Counted from the first letter of the stretch, positions 40,607 to 51,140 are shown. The stretch is 64,000 nucleotides of DNA from Verrucomicrobiota bacterium (GCA_016235595.1 JACRJX010000029.1:496001-560000), one strand, 5' to 3'. Program-made: numbers and translations. Notes: a model not told the origin generated them from the letters alone.

Positions 40607-42109
40607 ATGAATAGGCGGGAATTCTTCAAGACGGCTGCGGCGGGTGCCGCTATTTCCAGTTCCACGGGTTCAATTCATGCGTCTGATTCGCCCTCGGCCA
40701 GAATCGCCGCCGGGAATTCCGCCGCGCCGGCGGTTCTGAAAAGCTACACCGCCGACGATCACCGGCGGCGGCTCATGAACATCAGCGCGTGCACGCAAAG
40801 AATCCGCAAGTGCATGCGCAAGCACCTCGTGACCAACTATCTGCCTGCCCAGTGTGTCTACAACATGGGCGAGTATCCCAGCCGCAAGCCGTGGGAACCC
40901 GGAGAATACGATGAGCAGGAATTGCAGCGGCTGAAAGACCACGGAATCCAGTTGATCCATGTGATGGACGAATGGAACGATCGATACGGACTCTTCGGGG
41001 GCAACAAGTTGACCGCAGTCAACCGTGAAGGATTTCGCCGCTTCGTGGCGATGGTCCACAAGCATGGCATGAAGATTCTTGCCTATGCGTCGAGTGGGTA
41101 TTTCTGCGGGAGCGATCCGGATTACCGCAAGCAGTGGTCCCAGCCCAATGATACTGGTCACGGCTGGTGGGACCTGGCGCGATGCTCGCCGGCCAGTCCC
41201 GGTTGGCGGGCTTACTTTCTGCCGCGCATGCTTCAAATCCTCGAAGACTACGAGATCGATGGTCTCTACAACGACTGGGGATATGTTCCCAACGCAAGCA
41301 AGAAGATAAAGGCACCCGCCGAGGACGATGTTGCCGCGTTTGAGGAGACCCCTCAGTATGACGGCGCGATCACTGATCTGTTGCATCTAATTTACTCGGA
41401 AGTGAAGCGGCGCGGCGGCATCTATAAGATGCATGCGGATTTTTCCAACCAGCCCCTGACGGGAGGACTCAAAGTCTACGATTATCTCTGGGTCGGCGAG
41501 TTGGTGGGCAGCACGGACGGACTGCGCGATGCGGTGAAGAACCATGTGCCTTATGTGGTTCCTTGCATTCACGGGTCGATAGCCAAGGTCGAGGGCCAGC
41601 ACGAACATTTTTTGCACTCGATTCCCTACATGCAATTCCCCCTGCTTCAAGGCGGACGCCCGCTCACCGGTGAACGGGCGGTTATTCCCATCCCTCGTTT
41701 GCCCAAGGTGAAAGAGAATGGATTCTACGAAAAGGCGTGGAAATACTACCAGGATCATCCGAATGGTCCTTACATCTACGGCGGTTGGGATGCGCTTCCA
41801 CCGAGTACCGAGACACGACCGATGCACGCGCGCTGGCTGAAACAGTATATGCCAATGGTTGAGGACGGCACCTGGGCGTTTCTGGAAATCGCCGATTCGG
41901 ATTTGTTTGCCAAACCGTTGCCGGAGGCTTGTGTGGCCTCGGCCTTTGCCAACCGCGACCTGCATCTGGTTTTGGCTAATTACGGTCGAGCGAACGCCGA
42001 CATTGCGACCGCCGATAGTTACACAGCGGATGATTCGCACTCCACCGCCCCGACCAAACAATGGACACTTCCCCCACGTTCACTGCGGATCTTGCGAAAA
42101 TCTTCGTAA
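40607..42109 (+). CDS. Tat-exported TIM-barrel glycosidase-like protein
   Basis: 500 residues. Tat signal MNRREFFKTAAAGAA. Barrel-like motifs: QLIHVMDEWNDRYG, GMKILAYASSGYFCG, YEIDGLYNDWGYVPN and GGIYKMHADFSNQPL, similar to alpha-galactosidase-like or DUF6259-type proteins. Catalytic residues are not assigned (D in YNDWG is a candidate). Confidence 0.7.
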   Translation: MNRREFFKTAAAGAAISSSTGSIHASDSPSARIAAGNSAAPAVLKSYTADDHRRRLMNISACTQRIRKCMRKHLVTNYLPAQCVYNMGEYPSRKPWEPGEYDEQELQRLKDHGIQLIHVMDEWNDRYGLFGGNKLTAVNREGFRRFVAMVHKHGMKILAYASSGYFCGSDPDYRKQWSQPNDTGHGWWDLARCSPASPGWRAYFLPRMLQILEDYEIDGLYNDWGYVPNASKKIKAPAEDDVAAFEETPQYDGAITDLLHLIYSEVKRRGGIYKMHADFSNQPLTGGLKVYDYLWVGELVGSTDGLRDAVKNHVPYVVPCIHGSIAKVEGQHEHFLHSIPYMQFPLLQGGRPLTGERAVIPIPRLPKVKENGFYEKAWKYYQDHPNGPYIYGGWDALPPSTETRPMHARWLKQYMPMVEDGTWAFLEIADSDLFAKPLPEACVASAFANRDLHLVLANYGRANADIATADSYTADDSHSTAPTKQWTLPPRSLRILRKSS

Positions 42110-42145
42110 ACGCACTGTCTAACAGAATTCCACTCAAATGTTGAG

Positions 42146-42985
42146 ATGATGCCAAAGTCTGAACGAACCCCCAAAATGAATGTAATGACAACAACCACGA
42201 CGCAAACGCAACCATCCTTCTCCGGTGGCGCAGGATCAAAAGTCCTATCCTTTGCCCTGTGCATTCTTCTCGTCTTGTCATCGGCTTACGGCCACGCGCA
42301 GACCGACAGCACGCTGGCAGACAGTGCGACCCGTGTGAAACTTCAACCACCGGCGCATCTGGTGTTCGTCGGCGACAGCCTGACGGCGATGTTCCCGGCC
42401 AGTAACTATGTCGCGAAGGTGCGCGCCACGTTGCAGACGCGGTTCGGCGACAAGGTACGCGTGACCAACGCCGGCGTCGGAGGCGATTACATCACGCGCG
42501 TCCAAGCGCGGCTGGAGAAGAGCGTATTGAAGCTGGAGCCGAAGCCCACGCACGTCTTCATCTTCCTTGGCCACAATGACAGCAAACTGAAATCGTCCAG
42601 CGGCTACAAAGAACCGGTGGTCAAGCCGGAGGACTTCGATCGCCAGTATCGCGAAGTCGTCTCGGCCATCCAGAAAACGCTCGGCGCGAAGGTCATCATC
42701 CTGTCGGCCACGTCGTCGGTGTATGAAATCACCAGGGCGACGGCTGAGAAATCCGCGAAGGCCGGCAAAGCGCATAATCTGTTCGGCAAACCGGAGGCGC
42801 TGGAGCAGTTCAACGCGATGGCCCGCAAAGTTGCCGCTGATCTTGGCGCCGATTACGTGGACCTTTACACTCCGACCCGCACGCACACTGACAAGCCGAG
42901 TCTGTTCACCAAGGACGGCGTCCACATCAACGACAATGGCAACACGCTGGTGGCGCTGGAGGTCCTGAAGTATCTGGCGCGATGA
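42146..42985 (+). CDS. Secreted SGNH/GDSL hydrolase
   Basis: 279 residues with a signal near residues 30-50. SGNH blocks: FVGDSLT (Ser), NAGVGGD (Gly), FLGHND (Asn), and DGVHIND (Asp, His) at the C-terminus. Probably an acetylesterase on polysaccharides, fitting the neighbouring glycan genes. A start at the internal MNVMTT is also possible. Confidence 0.85.
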   Translation: MMPKSERTPKMNVMTTTTTQTQPSFSGGAGSKVLSFALCILLVLSSAYGHAQTDSTLADSATRVKLQPPAHLVFVGDSLTAMFPASNYVAKVRATLQTRFGDKVRVTNAGVGGDYITRVQARLEKSVLKLEPKPTHVFIFLGHNDSKLKSSSGYKEPVVKPEDFDRQYREVVSAIQKTLGAKVIILSATSSVYEITRATAEKSAKAGKAHNLFGKPEALEQFNAMARKVAADLGADYVDLYTPTRTHTDKPSLFTKDGVHINDNGNTLVALEVLKYLAR

Positions 42986-43059
42986 TGCTGCCGGCTCCTG
43001 AATCTCGAGTCATGGAAGAGACGGACAAGGCAGCTTGAACATGACCCTCGGGAACGGCT

Positions 43060-44172
43060 TCAGCGTGCCGGCTCGAGAAACTCGCGAGTGAGACGGGTGA
43101 AGGTAATGAACCGATAGTTCCCGCGTTCCCATAACACACCCGCCGTTTTGTCCTTGAGAACCGTCAGGTCGGAATAGGCGGCCGGTTCCTCTGTGATCAC
43201 TCGTTCGTTGGTGAATGTCTGGCCATCGTCATAGCTGGTGCGGACCACCAGCTTCTTCCGTCCCGGTCCCAGAGGTCCTGTCCAGAGAATACGGTCACGA
43301 TCGTCACCAGCCGACTTGCGTGTGTAGCTCTCGATCGCACAACAAACAGGTGTCACAGGCTGGCCGGGCCGGGGCTCGGACCAGGTACGGCCGCCATCGC
43401 TGCTGAGGGTTTGCCAGCGGTGTGGGCCGCGTTGCTGCCGAATATCAAAGAGAATCCGTCCGTCGGCCAACTCCACCAGTTGATCTTCGTCACCTTCCCG
43501 GCTTCCCGGCATCAGCTCTCCCCGTTGCCAGGTGCGGCCGTGGTCTTCACTGAACATCGCAAACGAACCCCAGGGAGCAAACCGCCACATGGGAACAATC
43601 AACCGCCCCTTGCGATCCTGAATCGCACCGCCCGGACCGGGCACACTGATCCGCCACTGGGCATCAGCCATCTCACGAGCAACACGGGTCTGGTCGATCG
43701 GTTCCGACCAGGTCACGCCGTTGTCATCGCTGTAACGGGCCATGTTCGATGCATCGTCGGTGCCCGGGCGAGCTTCACGGCTGCCCCGCCCCGGTTTGCA
43801 GCGGAGATAGAACACCCATGTGCGGCCGTTCTGGCGATCAACCACCGTGGCCGGGTTGGACGACGACCAGTATTCACCCGAATGCTCGATGACTTTCATC
43901 GCCGACCAGGTGGCTCCGCCGTCGGTGCTGCGTTTGAGTACCAGGTCTATCTCCTGTCCCTTTCCTCCTGGATCGCTCATGTTGAATTTTCTCGCCTCGG
44001 CAAAGGCCAGGAGCGACCCGTCGGGAGCCGTCTCAATGGCGGGAATGCGATATCCAGTGTAGCCGTCCTTTCCGGAGACAAATACATCCACGTGCTTCAG
44101 TGGCGATTCACCTGCGGTCGCAGCCGCCACCGTGAACACGAATGAGAACAAGACATTCCAGAATCTCTTCAT
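43060..44172 (-). CDS. Exo-alpha-sialidase (GH33-like), secreted
   Basis: 370 residues from MKRFWNVLFSFVFTVAAATAG. Family marks: GYRIPAIETAPDGSLLAFAEAR (RIP motif) and Asp-box repeats (STDGGATWS, DDNGVTWSEP, SEDHGRTWQ, SDGGRTWSEP). Late ERGNYRFITFTRL fits the C-terminal Tyr/Glu region. Would release sialic acids from glycoconjugates. Confidence 0.88.
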   Translation of the reverse strand: MKRFWNVLFSFVFTVAAATAGESPLKHVDVFVSGKDGYTGYRIPAIETAPDGSLLAFAEARKFNMSDPGGKGQEIDLVLKRSTDGGATWSAMKVIEHSGEYWSSSNPATVVDRQNGRTWVFYLRCKPGRGSREARPGTDDASNMARYSDDNGVTWSEPIDQTRVAREMADAQWRISVPGPGGAIQDRKGRLIVPMWRFAPWGSFAMFSEDHGRTWQRGELMPGSREGDEDQLVELADGRILFDIRQQRGPHRWQTLSSDGGRTWSEPRPGQPVTPVCCAIESYTRKSAGDDRDRILWTGPLGPGRKKLVVRTSYDDGQTFTNERVITEEPAAYSDLTVLKDKTAGVLWERGNYRFITFTRLTREFLEPAR

Positions 44173-44257
44173 AGCTGCTCCATCTCTTTGTTCAACCTCC
44201 AACTAATCGTCCAACACTTCCCATGAATGACCTTGCCCGTCCCAACATCTTCAACAG

Positions 44258-45562
44258 CTAGATCACCCACGGTGGACGCGGCTCGCGGTGGCGCATCCGG
44301 TTGGCTTCTTCGCAGTCGAAGCTTTCCTTCACGGGATCCCAGCGCAGCTTCCTGCCAAGGCGCAAGCCGATGTTCATGGCCTGACAGATGGTCTGCGCAC
44401 GATGAGCCGCCTCCGGGTGACAGATGGTCGGGCGACGAGTGCGAATAGAATCGAGCAGGTTGCGGACGTGGCCGCCGGCGTTGACCCAATTCGGATCGCC
44501 GGTCCCGCGCAGGTTGAGGATCGTCTTGGGCTCGGCGGTAACCTGGTCGGTGGCGTCGTCCACTTGAATCCAGCCTTCGTCGCCGATGTAGCGGATGTAG
44601 CGGTCGGCGGACTGCTTCCGTTGATAGATGACGCCGACGATGCCGTCCGCGTAGCGGCAACGGACCTCGCCGGTGACGGGCGTCTCGCTCATGAATTTGA
44701 CCGGGTCAGGCCACGTGCATTGCCCCTCGAACTCCACCGGGCCGGTGTGGTCCCGATTGAGCGCCCATTGCATCTGGTCGGTGTAGTGGCAACCCATGCC
44801 GATGATCGGCCCCTCGCCCAGGTCCCAGAAGTAATTCCAGTTCGTTCCCTCCACGCGCCTCGGCACATACGGCATCCACTGCACCGGGCCGAGCCACGTG
44901 TCGTAATCCCAGCCTTTGGGAACTGGCGCGGGCTTGTCGTGCGCGACGGTCGGACCGGTCCACACCTGCATCTCCACGGTGTGCACACGGCCGATTTTGC
45001 CGCGGCGGACCATTTCGACAGCGAACCGATACGACGCGGTCGAGCGGCGCTGCGTGCCCGCCTGATAGATTGTCCCGTGGCGGCGGCAGGCCTCAACGAG
45101 CGAGCGGCCCTCGCTGATGGTCATCGAGATCGGTTTCTCGCTGTATATGTCCTTGCCGGCACGTGCCGCGTAGATCGAGGCCGTCGTATGCCAGCGGTCG
45201 CCGGTGGCAATGAACACGGCGTCAATATCCTTCTGCGCCAGCAATTCCTGGAAGTCCGAATACGTGCGGCAGTCCTTGTTGCCGTAGTGTTTGTCGATCA
45301 TCTCCTTGGCCGACGTCAGCCGGTCTTCGCGGCAATCGCTGACCGCGGCAAAGACAAGGTCCGTTTGCGCAAGAAAACTCGGCATGACGTGGCGCGCACG
45401 GTAGCCGATGCCGATGTTGGCAAAGACGATGCGATTGCTGGGTGCGGTGGCGCCGTTCAGGCCGAGCGCGGACGCCGGCACGATCATCGGCGCGGCCAGG
45501 GCTGTCGCGGCTTGTTGGAGAAACTGACGGCGGGAGATGCGGGACGATTTCGGTTGCTTCAT
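44258..45562 (-). CDS. Gfo/Idh/MocA-family oxidoreductase, Tat-exported
   Basis: 434 residues from MKQPKSSRISRRQFLQQAA, a Tat signal. NAD(P)-binding N-terminal region (IVFANIGIGYRARHVMPSFLAQTDLVFAAVSD, with SEKPISM, the EKP motif) and the C-terminal Gfo/Idh beta sheet (GMGCHYTDQMQWAL). Probably acts on sugar derivatives in the periplasm. The internal start gives the signal; the longer frame is unsupported. Confidence 0.87.
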   Translation of the reverse strand: MKQPKSSRISRRQFLQQAATALAAPMIVPASALGLNGATAPSNRIVFANIGIGYRARHVMPSFLAQTDLVFAAVSDCREDRLTSAKEMIDKHYGNKDCRTYSDFQELLAQKDIDAVFIATGDRWHTTASIYAARAGKDIYSEKPISMTISEGRSLVEACRRHGTIYQAGTQRRSTASYRFAVEMVRRGKIGRVHTVEMQVWTGPTVAHDKPAPVPKGWDYDTWLGPVQWMPYVPRRVEGTNWNYFWDLGEGPIIGMGCHYTDQMQWALNRDHTGPVEFEGQCTWPDPVKFMSETPVTGEVRCRYADGIVGVIYQRKQSADRYIRYIGDEGWIQVDDATDQVTAEPKTILNLRGTGDPNWVNAGGHVRNLLDSIRTRRPTICHPEAAHRAQTICQAMNIGLRLGRKLRWDPVKESFDCEEANRMRHREPRPPWVI

Positions 45563-45753
45563 AAAGGCCTCATCATCGGGGTCGGTGACCTGACCGCCAT
45601 AATCTTCGCGAAACCACAGGTTGTAAAGAAGTTCGTGACGGACGGACGTCGCTGAACAGCTTGCTTCCATCAAGCTTACTTCTTCAACAACATCCCGACC
45701 GATGGAAGGCAGTGAGTTGAGAGGGCGTGGTGGCGTTTGCCAGAGCACACTGG

Positions 45754-46119
45754 TCAGACGTTGCGAGACTCATGGGGAAGCGTCACATAGGGATCGAGCT
45801 TGCCTCTCAATTCATCGAGGAGTTCCGGCTGCATGAATTCGTAGTCGTCAGGAATATGGAGCGTGATGACCCGCTTGCCTTGAAGGGCTTCCGGGAACTT
45901 CCTGCGGAGGCGGCTCAAGTGGGACTTCTCCATGACGAAGATGATGTCTGCCCAGCCAATGTGTCCTTCCGTGATGACAATGCGTGCGTCGGGTTGAGTG
46001 CCGGCAGAGCGGACATCATATCCAGGGAACCCCTTGAAGAGCTTCTCGGCAGTGAGGCTGCGATACCTATTCTGACTGCATACAAACAGCAGCTTCTGGA
46101 TTGGAGGGACATCATTCAT
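45754..46119 (-). CDS. Low-molecular-weight protein tyrosine phosphatase-like protein
   Basis: 121 residues. CX5R(S) loop: FVCSQNRYRSLTAEKLF; the later GWADIIFVMEKSHLSRL and DPYVT parts match the family, with a possible general-acid Asp in IPDDYEFM. Small for the family but intact. Confidence 0.8.
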   Translation of the reverse strand: MNDVPPIQKLLFVCSQNRYRSLTAEKLFKGFPGYDVRSAGTQPDARIVITEGHIGWADIIFVMEKSHLSRLRRKFPEALQGKRVITLHIPDDYEFMQPELLDELRGKLDPYVTLPHESRNV

Positions 46120-46143
46120 CAGGACGCGAGAGCAACGCCATCT

Positions 46144-47010
46144 TCAACGTGGAGCAGGGGCGGCATCCAACGGCGACCGTGGCACCCAACCTGTGCCTCG
46201 GCACGCAGGGCAAGGGGCTTTTCCAGTCCCCCGGCAGTTCTTGCAGGGGACGTGTGTGGTTCCGTTACATGTCTTGCACGGCCCGGTATTGACGGGCTCG
46301 CCATTCTGCATCACAACGACTTCTCCCACGTGTCCCTGACTCCAAGCCTTGTATGCGCCATGACCATAATCGAACTTCTGCCAAAGCTCTTTGGGGTCAT
46401 GGCCAGCAACGTCCATGTGCTGCCATTTGCCGCGCGATAATTTAAGACACGGGTCGGGGCAATCCGCCTGACCCTCTTTGCACCAGCGGCATTTGAGCGC
46501 CCCCGTCCCGCTGCAAGTGGCGCATGGCTTCGTGGCCGGAACAGGTGGAATGGCTTGTGCGACTTGTTGAACGGTGATGGCTGCCGAAGTGCTTGACCCT
46601 GCCTGTTGTTTAACGGGCTGCGCTCGTTGATTTGTCGATGTAGCTGTCTGTGACGACAACGCGTTTTGAGGAAGAGGGCGCGTTGTATCCGAGCCGTTCT
46701 TCATCGACTGGAGTGCAGCCAAAACTTCAACAACTTGTGTGATTTCTTGCTGCCAACGTGACCCTGCCCATGCGAGTGAGCCGAGCAGGACGACCCACAC
46801 GACGCCCCGCCAGATTACCCGGGGAACGCCCCGCCGGCTGGTCTTCGTCCTGACCTTCTTGTTTGTCCGTGCATCCCATCCGCAACTGATGCAAATCACG
46901 GCATCATTCGCGACTTGGGCGCCGCAATTAGGGCAGGGTTTTCCGCCAGCGGCGGAACGTCGTGGCTGCCTTCCCTCGCCCCATAATTGGAGTCTATCCT
47001 CTGGCAGCAC
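46144..47010 (-). CDS. Zinc-ribbon membrane protein with DnaJ-type Cys-rich repeats
   Basis: 288 residues. N-terminal zinc ribbon CPNCGAQ...CISCGW, one membrane helix (VIWRGVVWVVLLGSLAWAG), a low-complexity linker, and C-terminal CxxCxGxG repeats (CATCSGTG, CKTCNGT, CKNCRGTG, CPACRGTGW). The Cys-rich part may bind unfolded protein. Function unknown. Confidence 0.65.
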   Translation of the reverse strand: MLPEDRLQLWGEGRQPRRSAAGGKPCPNCGAQVANDAVICISCGWDARTNKKVRTKTSRRGVPRVIWRGVVWVVLLGSLAWAGSRWQQEITQVVEVLAALQSMKNGSDTTRPLPQNALSSQTATSTNQRAQPVKQQAGSSTSAAITVQQVAQAIPPVPATKPCATCSGTGALKCRWCKEGQADCPDPCLKLSRGKWQHMDVAGHDPKELWQKFDYGHGAYKAWSQGHVGEVVVMQNGEPVNTGPCKTCNGTTHVPCKNCRGTGKAPCPACRGTGWVPRSPLDAAPAPR

Positions 47011-47052
47011 GATTAAGACGTGGCCTGCAAGCCACCCCGGAGGCAGCCCCGG

Positions 47053-47403
47053 CTATTTTCCTTTCGCCTTCTCAGCCTTGACCTTTGCCCAGCGAGCCTT
47101 GGCAGCGGCAGCAACGGCAGCACGCCCCGCGGCGGACATCTTCCACTTCCGCGCAACCGGCTTGACTGCCTTCTGGCCCTTGATCTTTGCCCAGCGTTTC
47201 CTTTGAGCTGCTGCAATCCTGGCCCTGGCTGCGGGACTCATGGTTCGTTTGCCAATCGCGGCTGCTGGCTTGCCGGATTCAAAGGCTGAAAGCTGTGCAT
47301 CTATCTGGCCCACTTTGGCCTGAAGCTCTTCTTTAGCCTTCAGAAGATTGGCAATGGTCGCGAAGTCTTTGGATGTAAGGGTCGTTAGGTTCATAATACG
47401 CAC
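47053..47403 (-). CDS. Histone-like basic protein
   Basis: 116 residues. A helical N-terminal part (KEELQAKVGQIDAQLSAFE) and two copies of a basic motif, SPAARARIAAAQRKRWAKIKG and SAAGRAAVAAAAKARWAKVK. This motif family occurs in DNA-binding and nucleoid proteins of PVC bacteria. Probably binds DNA. Confidence 0.75.
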   Translation of the reverse strand: MRIMNLTTLTSKDFATIANLLKAKEELQAKVGQIDAQLSAFESGKPAAAIGKRTMSPAARARIAAAQRKRWAKIKGQKAVKPVARKWKMSAAGRAAVAAAAKARWAKVKAEKAKGK

Positions 47404-47576
47404 GAGTACTTAGCTGCTCTCGGTAGCAGAGTATCTACCACGTGTTTGGCGTTATGTCGAGTTTCAATTTGCGGGACAAGGACTCCTCTCTTTGAGTCTG
47501 GCCCGGTTAGACCAAGGCGGTTTTCTCGACAACTGTGAGCGGTTACGGCGTCGTGGACCGGAAGTTGGGGTGGAGA

Positions 47577-49004
47577 TCACTTCGCTACAGTAACCTTGCT
47601 GAGCGAATACCACCCATCGTCCGCTCTCCCTTTGATTCCCAGCCTGACGACCGGCAATCCCGTCGAAGGTTCCACGATCCCGATGGACAAACTATACGTT
47701 CCCGCCCCCAGGTCCTTTGGCAGGAGGATGGTGTCCTTCACATGGTTAACCTCACCCGGTGGCAAGTCCTTCGGCTCTTTGAAGAACTCCTCGGTGAACA
47801 TCTCGATTGAGCCTGGCATCCAACGGTTGACTGTGACCGTGCTCACAAAAGCTTTGCTGTACCCACTCTCATGGCTCAAACGATAGGCTACCCGATACGG
47901 CCTGTAACAAGGTGCAGAGCCGGTGTTCTGCCATTTCATTGCCAGTTCCAGCTTCGCTCCCGCTTGAGTTTTGGCAGGATGCTTTAGCTCAGTCAGAACG
48001 AGCCGATACCCAAGCCGTCGCAGGAACCTCTCAACCTCCGGCCGCACACTCTCGTCTGCGGATAACGGAGCCGATTTGTTGTTGATGTAGGAAGCGTGGC
48101 AAGCCAAGGCATAGTTGAAGATGAACCGCAGGGACCATCGCTCATTGATCCATTTCCTCATATCCCAGCAGGTTTCCCAGGCGACGGGTGCCGTCTTCCA
48201 TGCGTCTTGAATGCCCGATTCTGCGATCCAGACGGGATAGCCCTTTCGCATGTGACTCCAACTTCTGGAGAATCCGCCCATGTCGCCCAAACAATCCGCC
48301 CTCCATCCTGCGCCGCGGTGTGCAGCATAGGCCAGACATTCCTTGCCACCGATCAACATGAGCAGCGGCGACTTCTTGAAAGCAGCAAGATATGCATCGA
48401 CGACCTTCATGCGGTTCTCAAGCGTCGGCAATTTGCATGTTTTTGTGCCGCTCAGGTGCCATTCGCCCCACCAACCCACGGAGCCGAGATCCACGTGATC
48501 GATATCGGGATGGCCATCGTAGCGTTCGCCCAACCGTTTGATGAAATCCAGATGCGTCTTCAATACAACGGGATCGTCCATGTCAGGAATGGGGAGAGGG
48601 CCGTGTCTCTCATAGTCAGCTACGATTTCTTTGCCGCCAACATCCTTGAGCCATTTGGGATGGTATGGAAGGCCTTTGCTTGTTGAGCAGCACATCACCC
48701 TGAAGGCCAGTTTCTGCCCAGCGCTGCGGCTTTCGCTCAGGACCTTGTCCAGGAACGTGTGATTGATCCTTCCCGGCTGAGGCTCCAGTTCGCCCCAACC
48801 CCAGCGTGCATAATGAACGGTCGAGGGAATCCACGACGGCAGACTCTTGTCCTGCGTGCTGGTGCGGTGGAACGTCTCCCATCCCATGCCTGGGTTGGCT
48901 AGAACTTCGTCGGTCGTTTCGGGTGTAACGATGATTTGTTGGCCTTGAGCAAGACTGGCGGTTATCAGGCCAACGACAATGAAGGCAAGAGCGAATCGTT
49001 TCAT
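47577..49004 (-). CDS. Secreted DUF4832-type glycosidase-like protein
   Basis: 475 residues from MKRFALAFIVVGLITASLA, a signal peptide. N-terminal NPGMGWETFHR and STVHYARWGWGELEP are the DUF4832/DUF4874-type start of a TIM barrel; DLGSVGWWGEWH holds a candidate catalytic Glu. A C-terminal beta domain follows. Sugar substrate unknown. Confidence 0.8.
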   Translation of the reverse strand: MKRFALAFIVVGLITASLAQGQQIIVTPETTDEVLANPGMGWETFHRTSTQDKSLPSWIPSTVHYARWGWGELEPQPGRINHTFLDKVLSESRSAGQKLAFRVMCCSTSKGLPYHPKWLKDVGGKEIVADYERHGPLPIPDMDDPVVLKTHLDFIKRLGERYDGHPDIDHVDLGSVGWWGEWHLSGTKTCKLPTLENRMKVVDAYLAAFKKSPLLMLIGGKECLAYAAHRGAGWRADCLGDMGGFSRSWSHMRKGYPVWIAESGIQDAWKTAPVAWETCWDMRKWINERWSLRFIFNYALACHASYINNKSAPLSADESVRPEVERFLRRLGYRLVLTELKHPAKTQAGAKLELAMKWQNTGSAPCYRPYRVAYRLSHESGYSKAFVSTVTVNRWMPGSIEMFTEEFFKEPKDLPPGEVNHVKDTILLPKDLGAGTYSLSIGIVEPSTGLPVVRLGIKGRADDGWYSLSKVTVAK

Positions 49005-49028
49005 GGTTGGATGTCCAATATGGGCCAT

Positions 49029-49368
49029 TCTCTTCGAAGACAGGCTTCAACTCAACTCCTGACGTGCCTGTCAAGTGGCTGCCGGTTCTGAACTCGCATC
49101 CCCCTGAAAGCGTGTGATCGGCCACAGTTCAAGGAACCGAATGCGGGACATCAAGGGTGTGCTGCACCCAATGAGGAAACGATGGAACACGCAACCAGCA
49201 TGGCCTCCGCGTTATTGTTCGTTGCTGCTCCACCTCTTTGTTATTCCTATGGCAGTTCACGAACAAGCGCAGATCACCGACGGAGATTGGCGAGCATCAA
49301 TCAGAAAGCTGTGCTAAATGCCGTTTGAGCAACGCATTTGAAGATGCGCCGCACCGAGAACGCGCCAA
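49029..49368. other. Intergenic region, nothing recognised
   Basis: No convincing frame or RNA. Confidence 0.4.
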
Positions 49369-51030
49369 CTACCAAGTCTCCAGCAAGCCAATAAGCCAGA
49401 ATATGCCGTAACCAACCCAGGCGGCGACTCCTGGCCAACCGCCATCCAACCAACCGAATGCCTTTGCAGCGCAGAGAAGCACGCCTGCTAGAATGAGATA
49501 AACAGCCCAAGGGGCAAAGCGCGACAACCAGCGAAAGAAGTTGGTAGGGCAGCATTGTTGCAGTTGGGCCAACGGAGGACCGCCAGAGCCGGCAAGGAGA
49601 AACTGGGCTACGTTGTCAAGGTTTGCAGACTCAACAGGGGCGCTGTGACCGCCATTGAAGAAAGCCTGTTCATCCGCCCCAGCGTTGAAGCCGTCGAATC
49701 CTCCCGTTCCCACGTCTCTCATAAATAGTCCGCGAAGGATGCTGCAGAGTACTGCAACGGGCACGTCCCTGGACGATCGAGCGTTTCGCACTCTTGCCAC
49801 CTGCTTGGCGCCCAGAAATAAGCGCCAGGGAAAATCCCGGGGCAGGACGCTCCCGGCGAGGAAGACTCGGTGGAAACGCATGGCCCCAAGCCGTCGGAGT
49901 CCTTCGCCGAGAATATAAGTCCCGTTACTGTGACCGGCGAAGTGAAAGTCGAGGGCTGGGTCGAGGCTGTCGTGCTGGGCTACCAGATCACTGTACTGGT
50001 CGAAGAACCAGGAAATATTGGCGCGACGCCGGAACGGCAGAGCGAAACCAAGAGCAGACAGGAAACCATAGGTTGGACGAACGACGACAGCACTTGGATC
50101 GAGTCTGTGGATATGGTTGTCCAGTTGCTGAGCCCAGCCGTAGTTATAAGCGCGAATGCCGTGGAGAATGAATACGACTTTTTTTCTCTGTAACGCATGG
50201 GTGAGGGGAGGTTGCCGATACTGGACGTTGCAGATCAGAGCCTTAAGAAGATCCTGATAAAGTGATCCCGGGTCTTTTGCACGATCGACGCGGTAAAGGT
50301 CGCCGTGGCCGATGCCGGATCCGGAATCGATGTCAATTAGAAGGGCCTGCGGCAGCTTGTTGATATCCTCACTATCCTCTTCTGCCACGACTTCGTCCAC
50401 GTCGCCCCGCACTTGCACCACGATGGGGCACCGGTGATCGCTCGACGTGCTGCGGAAATAAAGTAACCATTGGAGTCGCAGGTTGGTGATAAAGTCGGAA
50501 CCACGGCGTAAGTCTCTCAAGAAGGGCGAACGGAATATGCCCGAGATGCGGAGGATGGTCGCACCGGCATGCTTCCAACTGAAACAACTGGGATTCCAGC
50601 CACGATTGAGGGCGGCCAAAAGAACGATTCGGCTGACTTTGCTGTGCCAGGTGCACTGCTCCGCCCCCGTGGATTCTGCGGCAATCAAGAAGGCGCGTCG
50701 GGCCAACACGCCGCCGGCAGAGTGCGCCAGGAGGATCACGTCTTCATACTGACCTTGACTCACCGCATGTTCAACAGCCACACAGAGAGCGCGCGCCAGG
50801 TCGTTGGCCGAAAGGCGGCTGCGCGGCCGGAAACGAAACCAGCTCCAGCGGTCCTGAAGACACCAGAACATGTATTTGCAGCGATAATTGTCTTCCTTGG
50901 CCGCAGGGCCATCTTCACGCAGATCTTTCTCATTCTGCAGCCGTTTCAAGAGCGGCTCCCAGTCCTTTTCTGTGCCATAGGAGCCTGACACGACAACGAT
51001 CAGACGGTTTGGGGCGGCTGGCATTTTCAA
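49369..51030 (-). CDS. Tandem alpha/beta-hydrolase protein with membrane tail
   Basis: 553 residues. Two hydrolase domains: the first with VVVSGSYGTEKDWEPLLKRL and nucleophile LLAHSAGGVLARRAF, the second with VVFILHGIRAYNYGWAQQL and nucleophile HFAGHSNGTYILGEGL. Two or three C-terminal membrane helices (WAVYLILAGVLLCAAKAFGWL, GYGIFWLIGLL). Probably a lipase or esterase-like effector at the membrane. Last gene of a three-gene operon. Confidence 0.8.
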   Translation of the reverse strand: MKMPAAPNRLIVVVSGSYGTEKDWEPLLKRLQNEKDLREDGPAAKEDNYRCKYMFWCLQDRWSWFRFRPRSRLSANDLARALCVAVEHAVSQGQYEDVILLAHSAGGVLARRAFLIAAESTGAEQCTWHSKVSRIVLLAALNRGWNPSCFSWKHAGATILRISGIFRSPFLRDLRRGSDFITNLRLQWLLYFRSTSSDHRCPIVVQVRGDVDEVVAEEDSEDINKLPQALLIDIDSGSGIGHGDLYRVDRAKDPGSLYQDLLKALICNVQYRQPPLTHALQRKKVVFILHGIRAYNYGWAQQLDNHIHRLDPSAVVVRPTYGFLSALGFALPFRRRANISWFFDQYSDLVAQHDSLDPALDFHFAGHSNGTYILGEGLRRLGAMRFHRVFLAGSVLPRDFPWRLFLGAKQVARVRNARSSRDVPVAVLCSILRGLFMRDVGTGGFDGFNAGADEQAFFNGGHSAPVESANLDNVAQFLLAGSGGPPLAQLQQCCPTNFFRWLSRFAPWAVYLILAGVLLCAAKAFGWLDGGWPGVAAWVGYGIFWLIGLLETW

Positions 51031-51140
51031 ATCCCTTGGGTTCGGGGCTGGGTGCTATTGGCAGATTCCCTGGCTGCACGATTACTTGAGAGCACAACAC
51101 CAGTGAAATCACTCGTCATCGTTGGCACGCATCCGCACGT